A stretch of 64,000 nt of DNA from Hydractinia symbiolongicarpus (taxonomy: Eukaryota > Cnidaria > Hydrozoa > Anthoathecata > Hydractiniidae): assembly GCF_029227915.1 (NCBI RefSeq), contig NC_079882.1:12834001-12898000 (forward strand), read 5' to 3'. Every line of letters begins with the position of its first letter. Position 1 is the first letter of the stretch. Of the stretch, positions 32,923 through 45,975 are shown one piece after another. A program made the translations under genes and the position numbers. The notes under the pieces are model-generated. The model did not search any database. It was not told the DNA's origin and was given only the letters and a program-made list of their open reading frames with translations.

Positions 32923-34699
32923 TCATTGAGTATTTGTAACTCGTTTGATTTGTTCGTACGATAGAAAGAAGACAATTGCCCACGAACTAAATCTTGTGAA
33001 GGCTGGTATAACGCTATAAGAAAATTATATCGTAAAGCATATACGAAATAAGAAGGTCAAATAAAAACATTGGTTTGTTTTTAGTGATTCGCATGAAAGA
33101 TTCAACACATAAGCTTTTAACAATACTAGTCGTTAGCTCGTCCGGCTCACAGCTAACATACATTTTGTAAGTCCGTGTAAAAATTCCACTAGTTCACCTG
33201 TCCTTTAAATTTCACTGGACTTCGTAGCCAGTGGAAAATTTACAGAAATCATTAAAATATGTCGTATTTGCTATTGCAAACAAAAATATTTTCTGAATTC
33301 TTTTAACACGAAATCGACCCGTGTAAGAAGCTGTGACAGAGAAAATACGAGTATTAAGAAGAGGCTCCCTACAGTCCTATTCTTATGCAGACCGGAGCGT
33401 AATTTTCTTCTCAATTTATTTAATTTATCCTTAGGTTAAATTTTTGAGAAAGGCTGCAGACTATTTGTTACGCCCAAAAATAATCCAGTAAATATAAAAC
33501 ATACAACGTCGTTTCCCGTTCTTGATTTCGCTTTGTAATAACGGCTCAGGGGCCTAGAGACCTTGGGGACGAGAATGATAAAGCATAACATATACAACCA
33601 CTCACCCTTTGTAGAAAGCGGTTAGTCCATTTTGTCGAAATATGCTTGCTGCACAATAAAACGGCGTTTTATATGAACCAGCTTGTGAATTCATAAATCG
33701 CGTTTTTACTACGTCAATGGGTGATGTTACGAGAACCGACACGAAACTCGCTCCAAGTGCGGAAACTAAATGTAATGGGACTTTATCCTCCATCAATTGT
33801 TTGTAGAGTATATAAGATTTAAATACGTCGTAAGCGACAATTTCTGTGCAATTAACAACACTCAGTCGAACTATGTTCGTACTAACTCCTCTCCATAATC
33901 CTCGTATGCTTTCAGTGCGAGCGATAGTTTTATAAGCATCGAAAGTGCTCTTATAACGTTGTTTATTTCCAGCTACTTGGAAACGAATTTTGACAACCTC
34001 TGCCGGTTGAAACATCAAGACTGCCGCTGAAGCCGTGGTTAAACTTGCTAGGATTTTTACTAGCACTTTTGGTTTGCCTTCGCTTGTATCTCCATAAAGT
34101 TTTCGAACGGAGTCGTATAACCCTATACGTATTCCACAAAAACATACTTGCCTGTGTATTCCAGCAGTTAAGCCCTTGTACATACTTCGTGGCCCTTCTT
34201 CCTTTGCAATTGTTATCATCGTGTGTATCATGCCTCGATATTTTAGCTGTTTACTTCCCTTTGTGTTTGTGTTCTCACCTTGCATCTAGTAAAGGCATTT
34301 TTAATTAGTTAATACTAGTAATCACACACCCATTACACGCACACAATAAATAACCTCGTTTACCCTCCGCGCATCCGCTTTAAAAAAACATTATTCGGGG
34401 TCAAAATTAATCACTAAAAACTTTGTTACTAATTATGATCCCTTCCCGCTCCTTGAACTAAAAAACTTGTGCCCATGTCTCTGTTATGTTTAGTACGCAC
34501 TTTTACATTAAAATCATCTTACCTGTAGCCTTACTTTAGCTGTATCAATCGGTATTGTTACTATTTCTGCCATAGACGCTGACAAACTCGCTGCTACCAT
34601 TTTTGTAAAAGTACTGGACGGCCTATACAGTGGTGGTGGCTCCATTGTTATTGTTTTCTGAGTCGAAGTTGTTGATGCTACCTGTGGTGTTGAAGCCAT
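32923..34699 (-). CDS. UCP: Mitochondrial uncoupling-protein-like carrier (3 exons, 315 aa)
   Basis: Exons 34523-34699, 33606-34285 and 32923-33013 join in frame at GT-AG borders (948 nt). I start at the ATG 34699 (MASTPQVAST). The three SLC25 signatures are present: PIDTAKVRLQ, PAEVVKIRFQ and PIDVVKTRFM. Each heads a repeat of two membrane helices, with glycine-rich matrix segments such as SMYKGLTAGIHRQVCFCGIR and RGLWRGVSTNIVR. The last exon gives VIPAFTRFSSWAIVFFLSYE then QIKRVTNTQ, the nucleotide-binding end typical of uncoupling proteins (YEQ[LI]K). The length matches UCPs (about 300-320). It should reside in the mitochondrial inner membrane, transporting protons or anions and moderating coupling. 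Whether it is closest to UCP2-type or UCP4/5-type was not resolved. The second signature has Glu in place of Asp, which is tolerated in the family. Confidence 0.9.
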
Positions 34700-36760
34700 T
34701 TTGATCAATTTAAGTTTTCTGTTATTGAAAAAATACGAGATGAAATTTCATCGACTGCGAAGTATTATTTTCCTATAAAGTCTAAAGTACAATCAGACTA
34801 CTGATGAAGCTTCTCTCCCAGGGCTCCCATTTCTTAAGATAACACACACCAATCGTATCAGCGACAACAAGCAATTATCTATTGAGAATTTCAAATATAT
34901 ATTTATGTAATTAAGTCTTTGATTATATTTACATGTGATTTTGTTCTCACAGATTAAATATTATGCTGGGGTACAGAGTACAATTACAAAAACTATTTCA
35001 TCCAAAGTCCAACATTGCTTTTATTAGTAATATTTTATATCCATGGCAATAGTGAACACACTTTGTTGGCTAAGCGAGACAAAGAAACAGGAACGAGGTT
35101 GTCAAATAACAATTTTAATAGTTTTCTCAATCGAAAGCACAGTAGTAATTAGCAGAAAGTTTCAGTGGGGAGTCCCTTAACTTTTGTCAAAAAGTCTATG
35201 TGTTAATACATCCTAGTATAAAGTTAATATGTAATCACAACAGAGATAAATAATAATTCTTATTCACAGAAAACGATTATTTCGTTCTGCATTGCTCATT
35301 TCTAGAAATTATTCGTGACAGCGATGTTTCACGGTTGTTTTTGCTTTATTTAAGATCGCTATATGAGCTCAGAGCTAAATTTAGATAATATTGAAGAGAT
35401 AATTCACAGTATATTTATTTGTCTGAACAAAATTTCGCCATTAAAAGAAACTTTATTTCGGGAATTCGTTTTAAACTCGGATTTCTAATGCAAATGTTTA
35501 CATGCAAACCGAAGTCAGCTGACCAGAACGAAGCACAACTCTTTGATCATCGGAAATTATAGCAACCATTATCCTGTGACAGATGATTAACCAACAAAAT
35601 AATAACAACACTCTGACATGTATTTTTCATTGAAATCAAACTTAACATCGCACAGAGAACTCAACAAAATTTGCAAATATTCTTTTTATTATAACCACAG
35701 TCGTCACCGTGAAAATATTCACGGTTTTTCCCGTCGCAAATATACAGGGCATCACTATTTCAGCGATTTAATTACCATTATTGGTGACGATGACGTAACA
35801 CGTGTTCGGCCTTGCTCGCTTAAATATATTTCCATTTTATTCATTTTAAGTATTTTAATTTTAAGTACAATATAAGAAAAAGCTTAACCACTTACCAAAG
35901 AAACTTTATTGTATGTACTAGATCTTTGTATCTATAAGTTCTCTACCATACTTTTTAATAGTAGCATTTATATAGTCAGGGCTTTTTACACTAATACGTA
36001 GGACGCATCATACGTATTAATTAACGGAACTTTCCAAATTAGGTAAATAGAAAGGTGTGTTTAACCTGTCATTCATGACGATGCAGTTTTATAGCGTTCT
36101 TACACGAAACTTTGCATTCCTTGGCTACGCACAGTTTCCTGTCTTTTTTACGCATCCGTTAGCGATAAATTTGTTCAGGAAAGAATGTAACAAAATTAGC
36201 TAATATGCGACATTTTTATAGAACTTTTTTTATCAGTACCACGAATTTGGTTTTGAAAAATATTAGAAAAATTGTCTCTGTGAAAATTAGGAACATAGGG
36301 TCCAGATAAGCAAGTCCCCATGGAACATGCATATATAAAGTGCAATAGTCATGACAAAAATGTTTTTAGGATGTAGGAGCTAATTAGTAATAATAATCAT
36401 CACAACTGCTGCTTATGCATTGTAAATGATGTGCCAACATCTAATTACGAGTACAACATGTAATCCACGTCATAATTAATTATGACTTCTTATGACTGTG
36501 CAAAAATAAACAGAGGAAGGATTTTGTCATGCTTTTGAATTCGTCAGATATCTTATTTATATTTTGTTATATTTCTCTGTTTGGTATAAGGCTCCATTTT
36601 GGGGCATAGTTAAACAATGGAGATAGTAATATCTCTATATGGTTAAACATGCTGTCAAAGAAGACGTAAAAGACTCATAATTTTAAACAAATGGCCCGGT
36701 GTCACCGTAAAAATATACTCTCCTAAAATTTTACTCCACAGTAATAATTTACTAGGAAAT

Positions 36761-37039
<279 letters not shown>

Positions 37040-38062
37040 TTTATGTTTTGTTTTCAAGAAAAAACTACATTAATTTTGCTACTTAAAGTTTCATGCTTCT
37101 TAGCAATCTTCAGGCAAATGATACAAATTATAATTATAATTATATATATATATATATATTATATGCAACTAAACTTGACTTTAGAATAATCATTTCAACA
37201 TCATTTGATAATCTTTTTTCTCACGATAACTACAACCTTACAACGAAAAACTGTAATAAAATGAATAGGAAATAAATTTAACAAATACAAAAAGTACAAT
37301 CGGTTTTGAGTTTAGAAACAAAAAGATTATAGTTAACAAATCACGAGAGAAAAACTTTTGAAGAATGATAAATAGAGAAGTGCACATTTCGAAGACGGAA
37401 ATTAAAAGAAAGTCAAATTGAAGTAGAAATACATTGTGCTTCTATGACATATCTACTGTTGCAACGAGCGCGACAGTTCTCCAACCTCGTCCCCACAGGT
37501 CTCCAGAGAGACATCATGTTTTACTATAGCAAAAGTCTCTAATCCGTGTCATTTAAAATTGTTTGAACGTCACATAGAAATAAAATAATGTACATTTATT
37601 TTCAAATAGTTTTAAAATGTTGTGAGTAGACATTTAAATAAATCCTGTTTTCCTCCCAAGGGTCTCTTAGCTCTTGAGTCGTTCTTTTAAAAATTAAAAC
37701 TTAGACTAAAACTAATTCTAAAATTGTAGCGACGAAAGAAAGTGGTGAATGATTTTAATAACATGCGGTGAACACAATGTCTTACCTTACAATCAATCTC
37801 GTTACCAGGACTTTTTTTTGTCATCGAGGTAATTAGTGCTCTAATAATGATCTGATTTCGAGGAAAATTCTCTTGTTGTGCTGCGTCTATCGTGTTAATA
37901 CCACCTGTGGGCAACCATAACAACGATTGGGTGTCAGCACAGCATACTGTTAAATTTACTTGTTATTACAATTCAAATTATTAGTTCCTTTTATAGCTCG
38001 AGTAAAAAGTTGTAGTGAGGAGTGGCGCTATGTTTGTTATTAGCTTGCCACTTTATGTATGC

Positions 38063-38515
38063 ATTACAGAGTTGCATACCGCCTAAGTCTGGGCACTAGC
38101 GAAGCGCTCTTAGGAACAAATTTGATACCCCTACAGAGTGTAATGCATTTGCTAGGGAAAACTTCTGCTAAAATCAACAGCAAAATGTCTTCTCTTGCCT
38201 CTCTGCACAATTCAATAATTTAAATTTTTATAGATTGGCATGGACCATGTCAATATACCACAAAGAGGGCTAACAACACCATTTAAACGTGTTATTTAAA
38301 GGTAAAACGTCAGTTAAAAGCAAAAAAATTAGCTGAAGAAATATCAGGCAGAATTTTGCATTTCGACCTCTTTTTGCAGCACTTACCAGAATAGCTATGA
38401 AAAAGTGACTACGAAATTTATTTGGGCTATTAAGACAAAAGAAAACGAGCTAAAAATTTATTCCCACAAAGCGCTTCGCTAGTGCTCAAACCTGCGCGGT
38501 ATGAAACTCAGTAAT
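38063..38515. mobile_element. MITE-like element with about 50-bp imperfect TIRs
   Basis: The left end reads ATTACAGAGTTGCATACCGC and, further in, GCACTAGCGAAGCGCT. The reverse complement of the right end reads ATTACTGAGTTTCATACCGC and the same GCACTAGCGAAGCGCT. The interior is A+T-rich without coding capacity. The superfamily is not determined. Confidence 0.65.
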
Positions 38516-40094
38516 ACTCTTGTATTTTATCTAATCTAAAAAGACCTAATTTACAGGACCTGGATTAACAAATTAATACATCGTGCTTTGGGGTAATATT
38601 TTAGTGATTCTTTCCAAAACAAAACAAAACAGTCTTTGTGATTATCCTGTGTGTCGCAGAGTCTTTTAAATAAGAAAACAAGGTATAAGAACACAGAATG
38701 TTTTAGGGAAAAAATTTAGAACAACTTAAAAACATAAATTTTGACTTTAAGAAAATTAATCAGAAAAAATAGGTTACTCTATTATTTCCTACAACTCGAA
38801 AATACACGTTTTTTTATAAGAGCTAAGCTTATAAGAACATCAGGCATCAGAGGTCCAAAATTTAGAACATGTTAAGAACATTAAGGCTTTGTCAACATAA
38901 AGAAGTGACTTCTGCTTCAAACTCCAATAATCGTAAAATGAGAGAACAATTAAGAACAATTTAAGAATATTTCGAGTCTTCAAATTGCAAAAGTTCAGAA
39001 TATTTTTAGATATAGATGAACGTATTTTCGGCTTTTTAAAAGTTTAGTGTTATAAAAATTACCTTGATTGTTTGAATACTGAGTCTTCTACGGATGAATA
39101 TCGTACGAGAATATTTTTTATGATTTTGTTCCATATTAACTACTTATCAATATTTATCATTTTTTAATAAGATTTGTAGCTATTTTTCGATTATTTAATT
39201 ATTAACGTTCCACAAATCACCATGACTTGTTCACTGCATTCAGTTTTATTATCCTGCACTAATGAGTTTTTCACACTGTGCTGCAGACGAGGTTGCACTA
39301 ACGTGTGAGTCAATTATTTGTTCGAGAAGGCGTGCGTTGTCCCCAAAATCTCTTTAATAATAGCCGTCGTCTGTCTTTCTGTCCGCGAAAGATGCGTCCT
39401 GTAACGAAAACACGAAATGCGATATATAAAGAACGAACGACCCGTGGATTTTTTCGCGGGTTAACGACTAGTAGTAGCGAATTGGCGATAAACAACGGAG
39501 AAAATCTTATTATTTACTACATACATTTTAAACATCAAAAAACAAATCTCTCCCTTCGTCACGTCTAGTTGTCAATTTCTTTGTCAGTTTCGCATTTTTT
39601 TGTAATTTTGACAGTAGCCATACTTGTTTTGATTTTTGTTTGTTATGTCACTTTTGTTTAATTTTTCGTAATCAATTTTTGGCGCGTTTTTAGATGAAGG
39701 ACTTTCATGAAAATCATGGACAACGCAGTTGCAGATAGTTCTGTTTTGTTCCATACTGGTATATATTGAATGGTCTATCACTATAATTTCACGAGAAAAG
39801 TAAAGCAAGCGGAGTTTCGTGAAGTGTTTTCCAAAGAATTATTGTTCCTGAGTAATAATAAAGTTCCGAAACTTTTCAAAATCCTCGCGTCGCAGATACT
39901 AGGTAAGGGTTCAATAATTTGTTGTTGTTGAAACCTAGGAGAATAATTAAAGATGAAAATTAAAACTGTCGCAGTCCTAACGCATAAAAAACAACAACAA
40001 ATATAAAGACAGATCAAGAATTATGAAATAATTTCCTTAAAAATATTTACAATATATCCACAAGACACTTCCACAAGAAAAACAAAAACCACCG

Positions 40095-40950
40095 TTAACT
40101 GCCTTTCGTTTTTCCTTCGAGAATATCTTTCGCCTCGTTTATTTTTGACGCAAGATATGGAGATCCTCCTTTATCTGGATGGTTGACAATCATAATACGT
40201 CGATGAGAATCACGTATTCTTTGCAGATTTGCATTAGCACTTACACCTAAAGAAGCATATACTTCAATTTAATCCAATGTTTGCTATTCTATATAACATG
40301 GGGGATTCTTTGGCGTGCAAAATATTTAGCGTTATAGAAAAATCAAAATATCTGACCATTCACCAAATTAAATCCATCCAGGATTAAAAACAAAACAAAA
40401 CTCTTTAATTCCTTTAGAAACCAAAAAGATTTTGATGTAGATTTTGAGTCCAATCGTTTTCGCCAAATAATTTATGATGAAATGACGACGACAGATGGCA
40501 TTTCGCAGCTCCCTTTAAATATGACTTGACTTTTACAATCTTCTTATCGAAACAAATCTTAAAAGACTACTTCCTTTCTCAATTTTATTTTAGCAAAAAT
40601 TTAGACGTTTGTTTGTTAGATGAAGATTTGTCTCAAAAACTTTCAATACCTTGGCCCGAACACAGTTTTTGGGGTTCCTTTATATGGGCTATTTTAAGGC
40701 TCATCCTACCCTGCATCCCCACGGTAGATCATGAAAGTCAAGTACAAATTAATTAATAACAGGTATACAATAAAGAATGTTAACATACCTAATATCAGTG
40801 ATGCCTCTCTTTTTGTCATTTTAGGTTCAAAGCCTCCACGATAATATGCATTCAGTGAAATGTCTGGAATAGTTGGCATGGCCTTTTGCACTTGTGACCA
40901 ATTAACTTTTCGAAAGGCTTGCATAGCAAAGCGTCCAGCATAAGCTGCCC
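40095..40950 (-). CDS. DNAJC19: DNAJC19/TIM14 (Pam18) homologue, last two exons
   Basis: Two minus-strand exons are clear: 40789-40950 and 40095-40246, joined in phase 1 at GT-AG borders. They encode [18 protein letters not shown], then [20 protein letters not shown], then [20 protein letters not shown] and the J-domain HPD motif in [20 protein letters not shown], ending ILEGKTKGS. This is the membrane-anchor end plus J domain of TIM14, which stimulates mtHsp70 in the TIM23 import motor at the mitochondrial inner membrane. The first exon, coding the start and first part of the membrane anchor, should end in phase 1 upstream of 40950. I could not find it with confidence between 40951 and 42500. 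The human protein is 116 aa; about 104 codons are accounted for here. Confidence 0.88.
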
Positions 40951-42563
40951 CTATTTTAAAGAAAGAAAATTTATTTATACTGGGTGTCCAGTAATGTTTA
41001 ACCAACACGAACCCAAAACAAAAAATAAGAGTTTTTGCAATCTCTGCGATGACAGAGGTAGTGGCTACGCTAATTTTGTTATAACAATTGTTATTTTTAG
41101 CACTTAGAAACGGCTACAGCAACCGCTAAGACAGTATTTTATAGTGCAATTACCTGTACTTTAACTGATGATATCCAAATAAATATCAAATATATAATGA
41201 AATACATAATATCTTAAATGAATTTTACCAAGACAGATGGACACAATCGTTTTTTAAGTTTTCCAAATTTACTTAGGGTGGCGTCCTGCTGAGCAGTAGC
41301 AATTGATATGGCATAACTAATGCAAACACATTTTTCACAAGAGGAGCTAAACAAAATGCATGGTGCTAATTTTAAAATAGTTAGTTGAAATCTTTCTGTT
41401 TATGGCATTTATAAACCTTTGCCAGTTTACTTAAATCACATTCTAAAAATTCAGTCCATATGAGTCCATAGTTCAGTCCACAGGAGTCCATATGAAAAGA
41501 TTGTTATATAAGAATATATCTTTCATGTAGTTCCGACCATTTTTTATTTTTGCGGAAAACTTTTGCAGATCTTACAAAAAACACAAAAGTTTCTTCTGCA
41601 AATACATCAATAACCCAGGGTTTCTAATACCCTGGAAGGTCAACAAATTATCAAAGGTTGACAAAGAAATTTGAGATAAATACATTTAATTTCCTAAAAT
41701 TTCATAGTCTCGATCCTAGTAAATTACATACAATACATCTAAATAAAATTACCGACTCAACATGCAGTTATATATTTACATATACTATTATGCTTGAAAA
41801 GTGGCAACTTAAATCGAGCTTAAAAATTCTGTAAATTCCAGGTTACAAATCTTGTTATAAAATTGATGATTCGAAGAATAACTTCTGAACAAGTACAATG
41901 AACCAAGCAGTTTAGATAGCAATAAAAATTTTAACATCTAAATAATTCACTTTTTAAGCATTGGAAATGCTGACGGTAGATGTTCTGAAAAAAAAAGAAT
42001 ATATATTTTTAAAAAGGAGGTTTTCTGATATGGTTTGTGTTTAAAACCTGCATTTTTTTATTATAAGCAACAGAAATTCCAAAACAGGATGGAATATCCT
42101 TGTGCGAAAACAAAATTAGGCTTAGAGTGTGTAAGCTAATGCACGTAAGCTAATGGATAGGATGAAATGCTCCTGTTTTTAACAGCAAGACAGTGTTTTG
42201 GTATTGATTAGGCCTAGAAGGACAGTCTAATCATAATATCTACCAAAAAATCACACCAAAAGGATTCACCAAGGCTAAGCGATATGCTTAGTTTATGCTT
42301 AAAAAAGTACAATCTACCAAACAATGTATCACATGTGTTATGAAGAGGGTGCCAATTTGTCAATAAACCACAAGAAAGATTGTGGGCAAGTACGACATTC
42401 TAAAAAACTAAAAAACAAACCCTTACTTTGTCAATCAAACCAAGAATTATGAGGGCTAAACATGCCTTTCCCAGTGAGAGGAGTGTCATTATGTTCATTA
42501 TATCTTTTAGGTTTAGATGTACAGCTTTATGCCATAATTAAGAATAAAGATCTATTCACATTC
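40951..42563. other. Interval containing unseen DNAJC19 exon 1 and possible LTR
   Basis: No complete gene is visible. The first DNAJC19 exon should lie here. A minus-strand segment at about 41946-41985 (CAG/AACATCTACC..., reading HLPSAFPMLKK then stop) looks like a terminal exon, but no partner was found. The right end immediately precedes a retrotransposon primer-binding site, so part of 42100-42560 may be its 5' LTR; its left boundary is not recognised. Confidence 0.35.
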
Positions 42564-42587
42564 TGGTAGCAGGGGCTAGTTAAGAAG

Positions 42588-43858
42588 ATGGCAACTGGAA
42601 CAATCACGATGGCACAAAAGAATGGATTGCCCCAATTTTTTTGAAGATGGGGATTTTGATGCATGGGTACATGATCTGGAATTATGGGAAGTAGTTACAG
42701 AACTTCCAAAGAAGAAACAAGGGCCAGTTGTTTATTTGAGTTTAAATTCAAAAGTACGTCAGGCATGTTCAGCCTTAACGAAAGAAGAATTGAATGAAGA
42801 AGATGGTTTAAATAAACCTGTCAATAAATTAAAAGAGTGTTATGGTATTACTGAAGATCAAGCAATGTCCAATGCTTACGAAAAATTTGAGACCTTTCAC
42901 CCTTCCAAGACAATGTCGATTGGTGATTATGTAAATGAATTTGAACAGCTGAATCAAAAACTTAAGAGTTTTAAAATTGAGTTACCAACTGCAGTTCTTG
43001 CATATATCAACTACTAAAAAATGCAGATTTACCGAAAGCTACATGTGAACTAACACGTGCTATGGTTCCTTCCCTCACATACGACTCTATGAAAAATCAG
43101 ATAAAAGCCATTTATGATCAAGGTGCTCAAAGTGAAAGTAGTACAGACAGTAATGATATTGGTGTTGAGCAAGAGGTGGTAAATATTTCAATGCTAAAAG
43201 AAGCCAGTACAACCCTAATGTACATGATGGACATCCATTGCAATGTCACCATTGCAAATCTATAATGCATTTCATGAATGACTGTCCTGATAAGAATAAA
43301 GGAAGCAAAGGACAGGATGAAGTACATGTGCAGTTTTTTGCAAAGGGTGTGGAACAATGCTTTATGGAGCAAGTCGTGTCTGAGTCTTTGAATTGTGCTT
43401 TACTAGCCTCAGAATGTTCATCGACAGTTTGTGGTAAAAATTGGCTTGACTGTTACATAGACACTTTGCCAGAAGGGACAGCTTTAGCTGAAAGTAAGAG
43501 TAACAAGTACTTTAAATTTGGGCCAGGTGGAAGCTTCCCCTCAGTTAAACAAGTTAATATCCCTGTTAATATATCTGGAATGCAAGCCCATATTCTTACT
43601 GATGTTATCGATTGTGAATTACCATTATTGTTATCAAAAAAGAGTCCGAAAGCAGCTAATAGCCAACTTGATTTTGTTAATGATAAAGTCACTATGTTTG
43701 GAAGAGACACTCCTTTACAACACATGTCAAATGGTCATTATTGTATACCTCTTACACCTAAGCAAGTTGCTGTTAACAAAACATCTCATGGTGAAAATGT
43801 CACCAGAGTTATATTCACAGTCAACGATCTCACTGTAAAATCACCTGAGGAAAAATGA
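42588..43858 (+). pseudogene. Gag and protease region of copia-like element
   Basis: The ATG at 42588 opens MATGTITMAQKNGLPQFF. A run of seven T shifts the frame and the reading continues EDGDFDAWVHDLELWEVV and SIGDYVNEFEQLNQKLKS, a gag of the UBN2/DUF4219 type. Further shifts occur near 43010 and 43200. A CCHC knuckle (CHHCKSIMHFMNDC) lies near 43243. The protease-like part carries KNWLDCYIDTLPEG, HILTDVIDCELPLLLSK and FGRDTPLQHMSNGHYCI. The active-site DTG/DSG is replaced by TDVID. The frame is open 43238-43858 and ends in TGA. Confidence 0.6.
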
Positions 43859-43889
43859 AAAATAGCTACAAAGCTTCAAACAGTTTGGA

Positions 43890-44546
43890 CATCCCATAGA
43901 CAGCAGCAAACTGAAAACTCCAAGATGCAAAGGTTGAAGGTAAAGAGTTTTTCAGCAAATTGACAATGTTACAAACTCTTGTGACACATGCAGTAGATAT
44001 ATGAACGCTCAATCAAGGCCAATTGTCTCACTACCAATGGCCTCAAATGTCAATGAATGCCTTGCCATGGACCTAAAATTCTTGACAGTTAATCATAAAA
44101 AGTTAACCATACTTCATATGATTGATGTGTTCTCTAGATACAGTGCATCAACAATTATCAAATCCAAGAATAAGGAAATTATCATAGATGCAATTCTCAA
44201 GCACTGGGTTGCTATTTTTGGCACACCAAACTCGATTTTTTCAAACAAAGGAGGGGAGTTCAACAATGAGCTCTTAAGAGATGTAGCAGAACTGTTAAAC
44301 ACAAGAGTGTATACAACAGCAGCAGAAGCTCCATGGTCAAATGGTGTATTTGAGTGTCATAATGCCATCCTGGAAAATATGATTTTGAAAATTGTTGACA
44401 ACACTAGTTGTTCTGTTGAAAATGCACTTACATGGGCCACTTGTGCCAAGAATGCGTTGCATAATAACCGTGGATTCAGTCCCAATGAGCTTGATTTGGA
44501 CGCAATCCAAATCTCCTATCTGTGCTTACAGCCAAGCCTGCCCTGA
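43890..44546 (+). pseudogene. Integrase core (rve) of copia-like element
   Basis: A zinc-binding HHCC-like segment (HKQFGHP..., SCDTCSRYM, in shifted frames 43875-44005) precedes an open frame 44001-44546. It contains AMDLKFLTVNHKKLTILHM, IDVFSRYSASTII, FGTPNSIFSNKGGEFNNELL, TTAAEAPWSNGVFECHNAIL and HNNRGFSPNEL. The catalytic triad would be Asp in AMDLK, Asp in the SDNGGEF-type motif and Glu in FECHN. The second position reads SNKGGEF, so the Asp is lost and the enzyme is dead. It ends within a following small repeat. Confidence 0.65.
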
Positions 44547-44679
44547 TTATGTTCCTTTTATAAGTGTCAAATAATATTTTTTGAGTAATAAGCCGGCCTG
44601 TCCTGATTATGTTGCCCTGATTATGTATTTCCTGCCCTGTTCTTAACCGGGGCAGGCTGCCATACTTAATCAGGGCAGC
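44536..44679. mobile_element. Small TIR repeat (144 bp)
   Basis: The left end GCCTGCCCTGATTATG and the reverse complement of the right end (GCTGCCCTGATTAAGTATG) are alike. Inside, CCTG(C/T)CCTGATTATG recurs and GGGGCAGGC occurs inverted. It abuts the broken integrase and may have truncated it. Confidence 0.45.
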
Positions 44680-45975
44680 GTTTATCAGTTAGGGACAACT
44701 GCAAATTAGACTATTCCGCCTTAGGCGAATTAGGCGAAATTTATCTCCAACTAGTCTATCAACATTAAATTTGCTTATTACAGCCTTCTGGTCCGTGGTC
44801 GCACCAATCTTTAAGGTTAAATATGATCTAACAAACATCCCTTGGATGTAGAAGTATTATTTTCCTAAAGGTTATGGTGTGTTTTGAAGATATTGCTTCT
44901 AATTTGTTTTGCTGCTAATCCGCATGCGCACAACATTTTTTTCCGGCGTGTTTTAAAAAAACGCCGAAATAGACTATTTTGATTTAAAAAAAGATAGCGC
45001 ATGGTTAGGCTATGATGTCCTAATTACGCTATCATAGACAAAATAGCTACTTCGACAATCTCACCCCGGACCTTGTTCTAGTCAATTGGAAACGAGTTTG
45101 GTTGGTGGGCACGTTGACATGTATAACTTTTATATCCGCCATGCAAATTCTATAAAATTTGACCTAAGCAAAAAGCTGACTAAGTCAGCAATTAGTACAG
45201 GAAAAATAGTATATAGCGCGACCAACAAAGATTGTGAAGATATCATCGATTAAAATTTTCCATCTCCTAGATAGACATATTCTCTCCAAGTTAATATACC
45301 TGCTATCCCCAATCCTGCCACAATTAGACTTGTCATATTTTCTTTTCTTTTTCTACAGCGTGTACTCAGAACTACACTTCTCAGCCACCATATTGAAATT
45401 TACTATCTACACTTCGGTTCAAGTCTATCGTTGCGAAAGAGGACGAAAATAGGCGGGGGTTATAGCAATTATTTTGTAAATTTGTAGATTAGGACTATTA
45501 ACTCTCATGAATATTAATTACAATTATTAAAACAGCTCATATAGTGTATTTACGTTGATTTAGACAGAAATATTTTTAATAATCCCTGACAAGGAAAGGT
45601 ATTATCATACGTAAATAAGATGATAACCTGGTCGGTTTTAAAATTCGGGCCAAGCTCGTTTATGTACTTTCGCTTGCTTATTATTTTATCCAAAACAAAA
45701 GCACCGAGCAGAAAAATACGAGCTTATTATAACGGGGAATACACCTTTACCATGGTTAGGAAGTTGCTAAGATTTTAAACTTGACCGCGGCATGTGTCAT
45801 CTCCATCATACAACATTTATACTTACTTTACTGGCGTATAATTAAAGCGAGGCGCTGCAGGGAATGCGAATGATGCACATTTTGCGGTGACGAAGAATTT
45901 CTCGTTTTGTTAAGATTAATGTTGAACATCATAATGTTCATTTCCTATTTTATTTCCTGATATTTCAATCATAGT
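44680..45975. other. Upstream region of DEAF1
   Basis: No gene is visible. This A+T-rich interval should hold the DEAF1 promoter and any 5' untranslated exon; no recognisable core promoter element stands out. Short G+C-rich words such as TTTTCCGGCGTG (44938) are present. Confidence 0.4.

Larger units (their letters stand above)
42564..44546 (+). mobile_element. Copia-like LTR retrotransposon remnant (gag-protease-integrase)
   Basis: At 42564 the sequence TGGTAGCAGGGGCT resembles a primer-binding site complementary to initiator tRNA-Met, as used by many copia-type elements. Gag, aspartic-protease-like and integrase coding follow in the order gag-PR-INT, the copia order. Reverse transcriptase and RNase H are missing after the integrase, where a small TIR repeat begins (44536). 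Frameshifts and stops break every gene. No 3' LTR was seen. Confidence 0.6.

Noticed and set aside
41100-41160. DNAJC19 exon 1 reading TVLAVAVAV on the minus strand
   Set aside because: It resembles the anchor start but lacks an ATG and a donor in the right phase.
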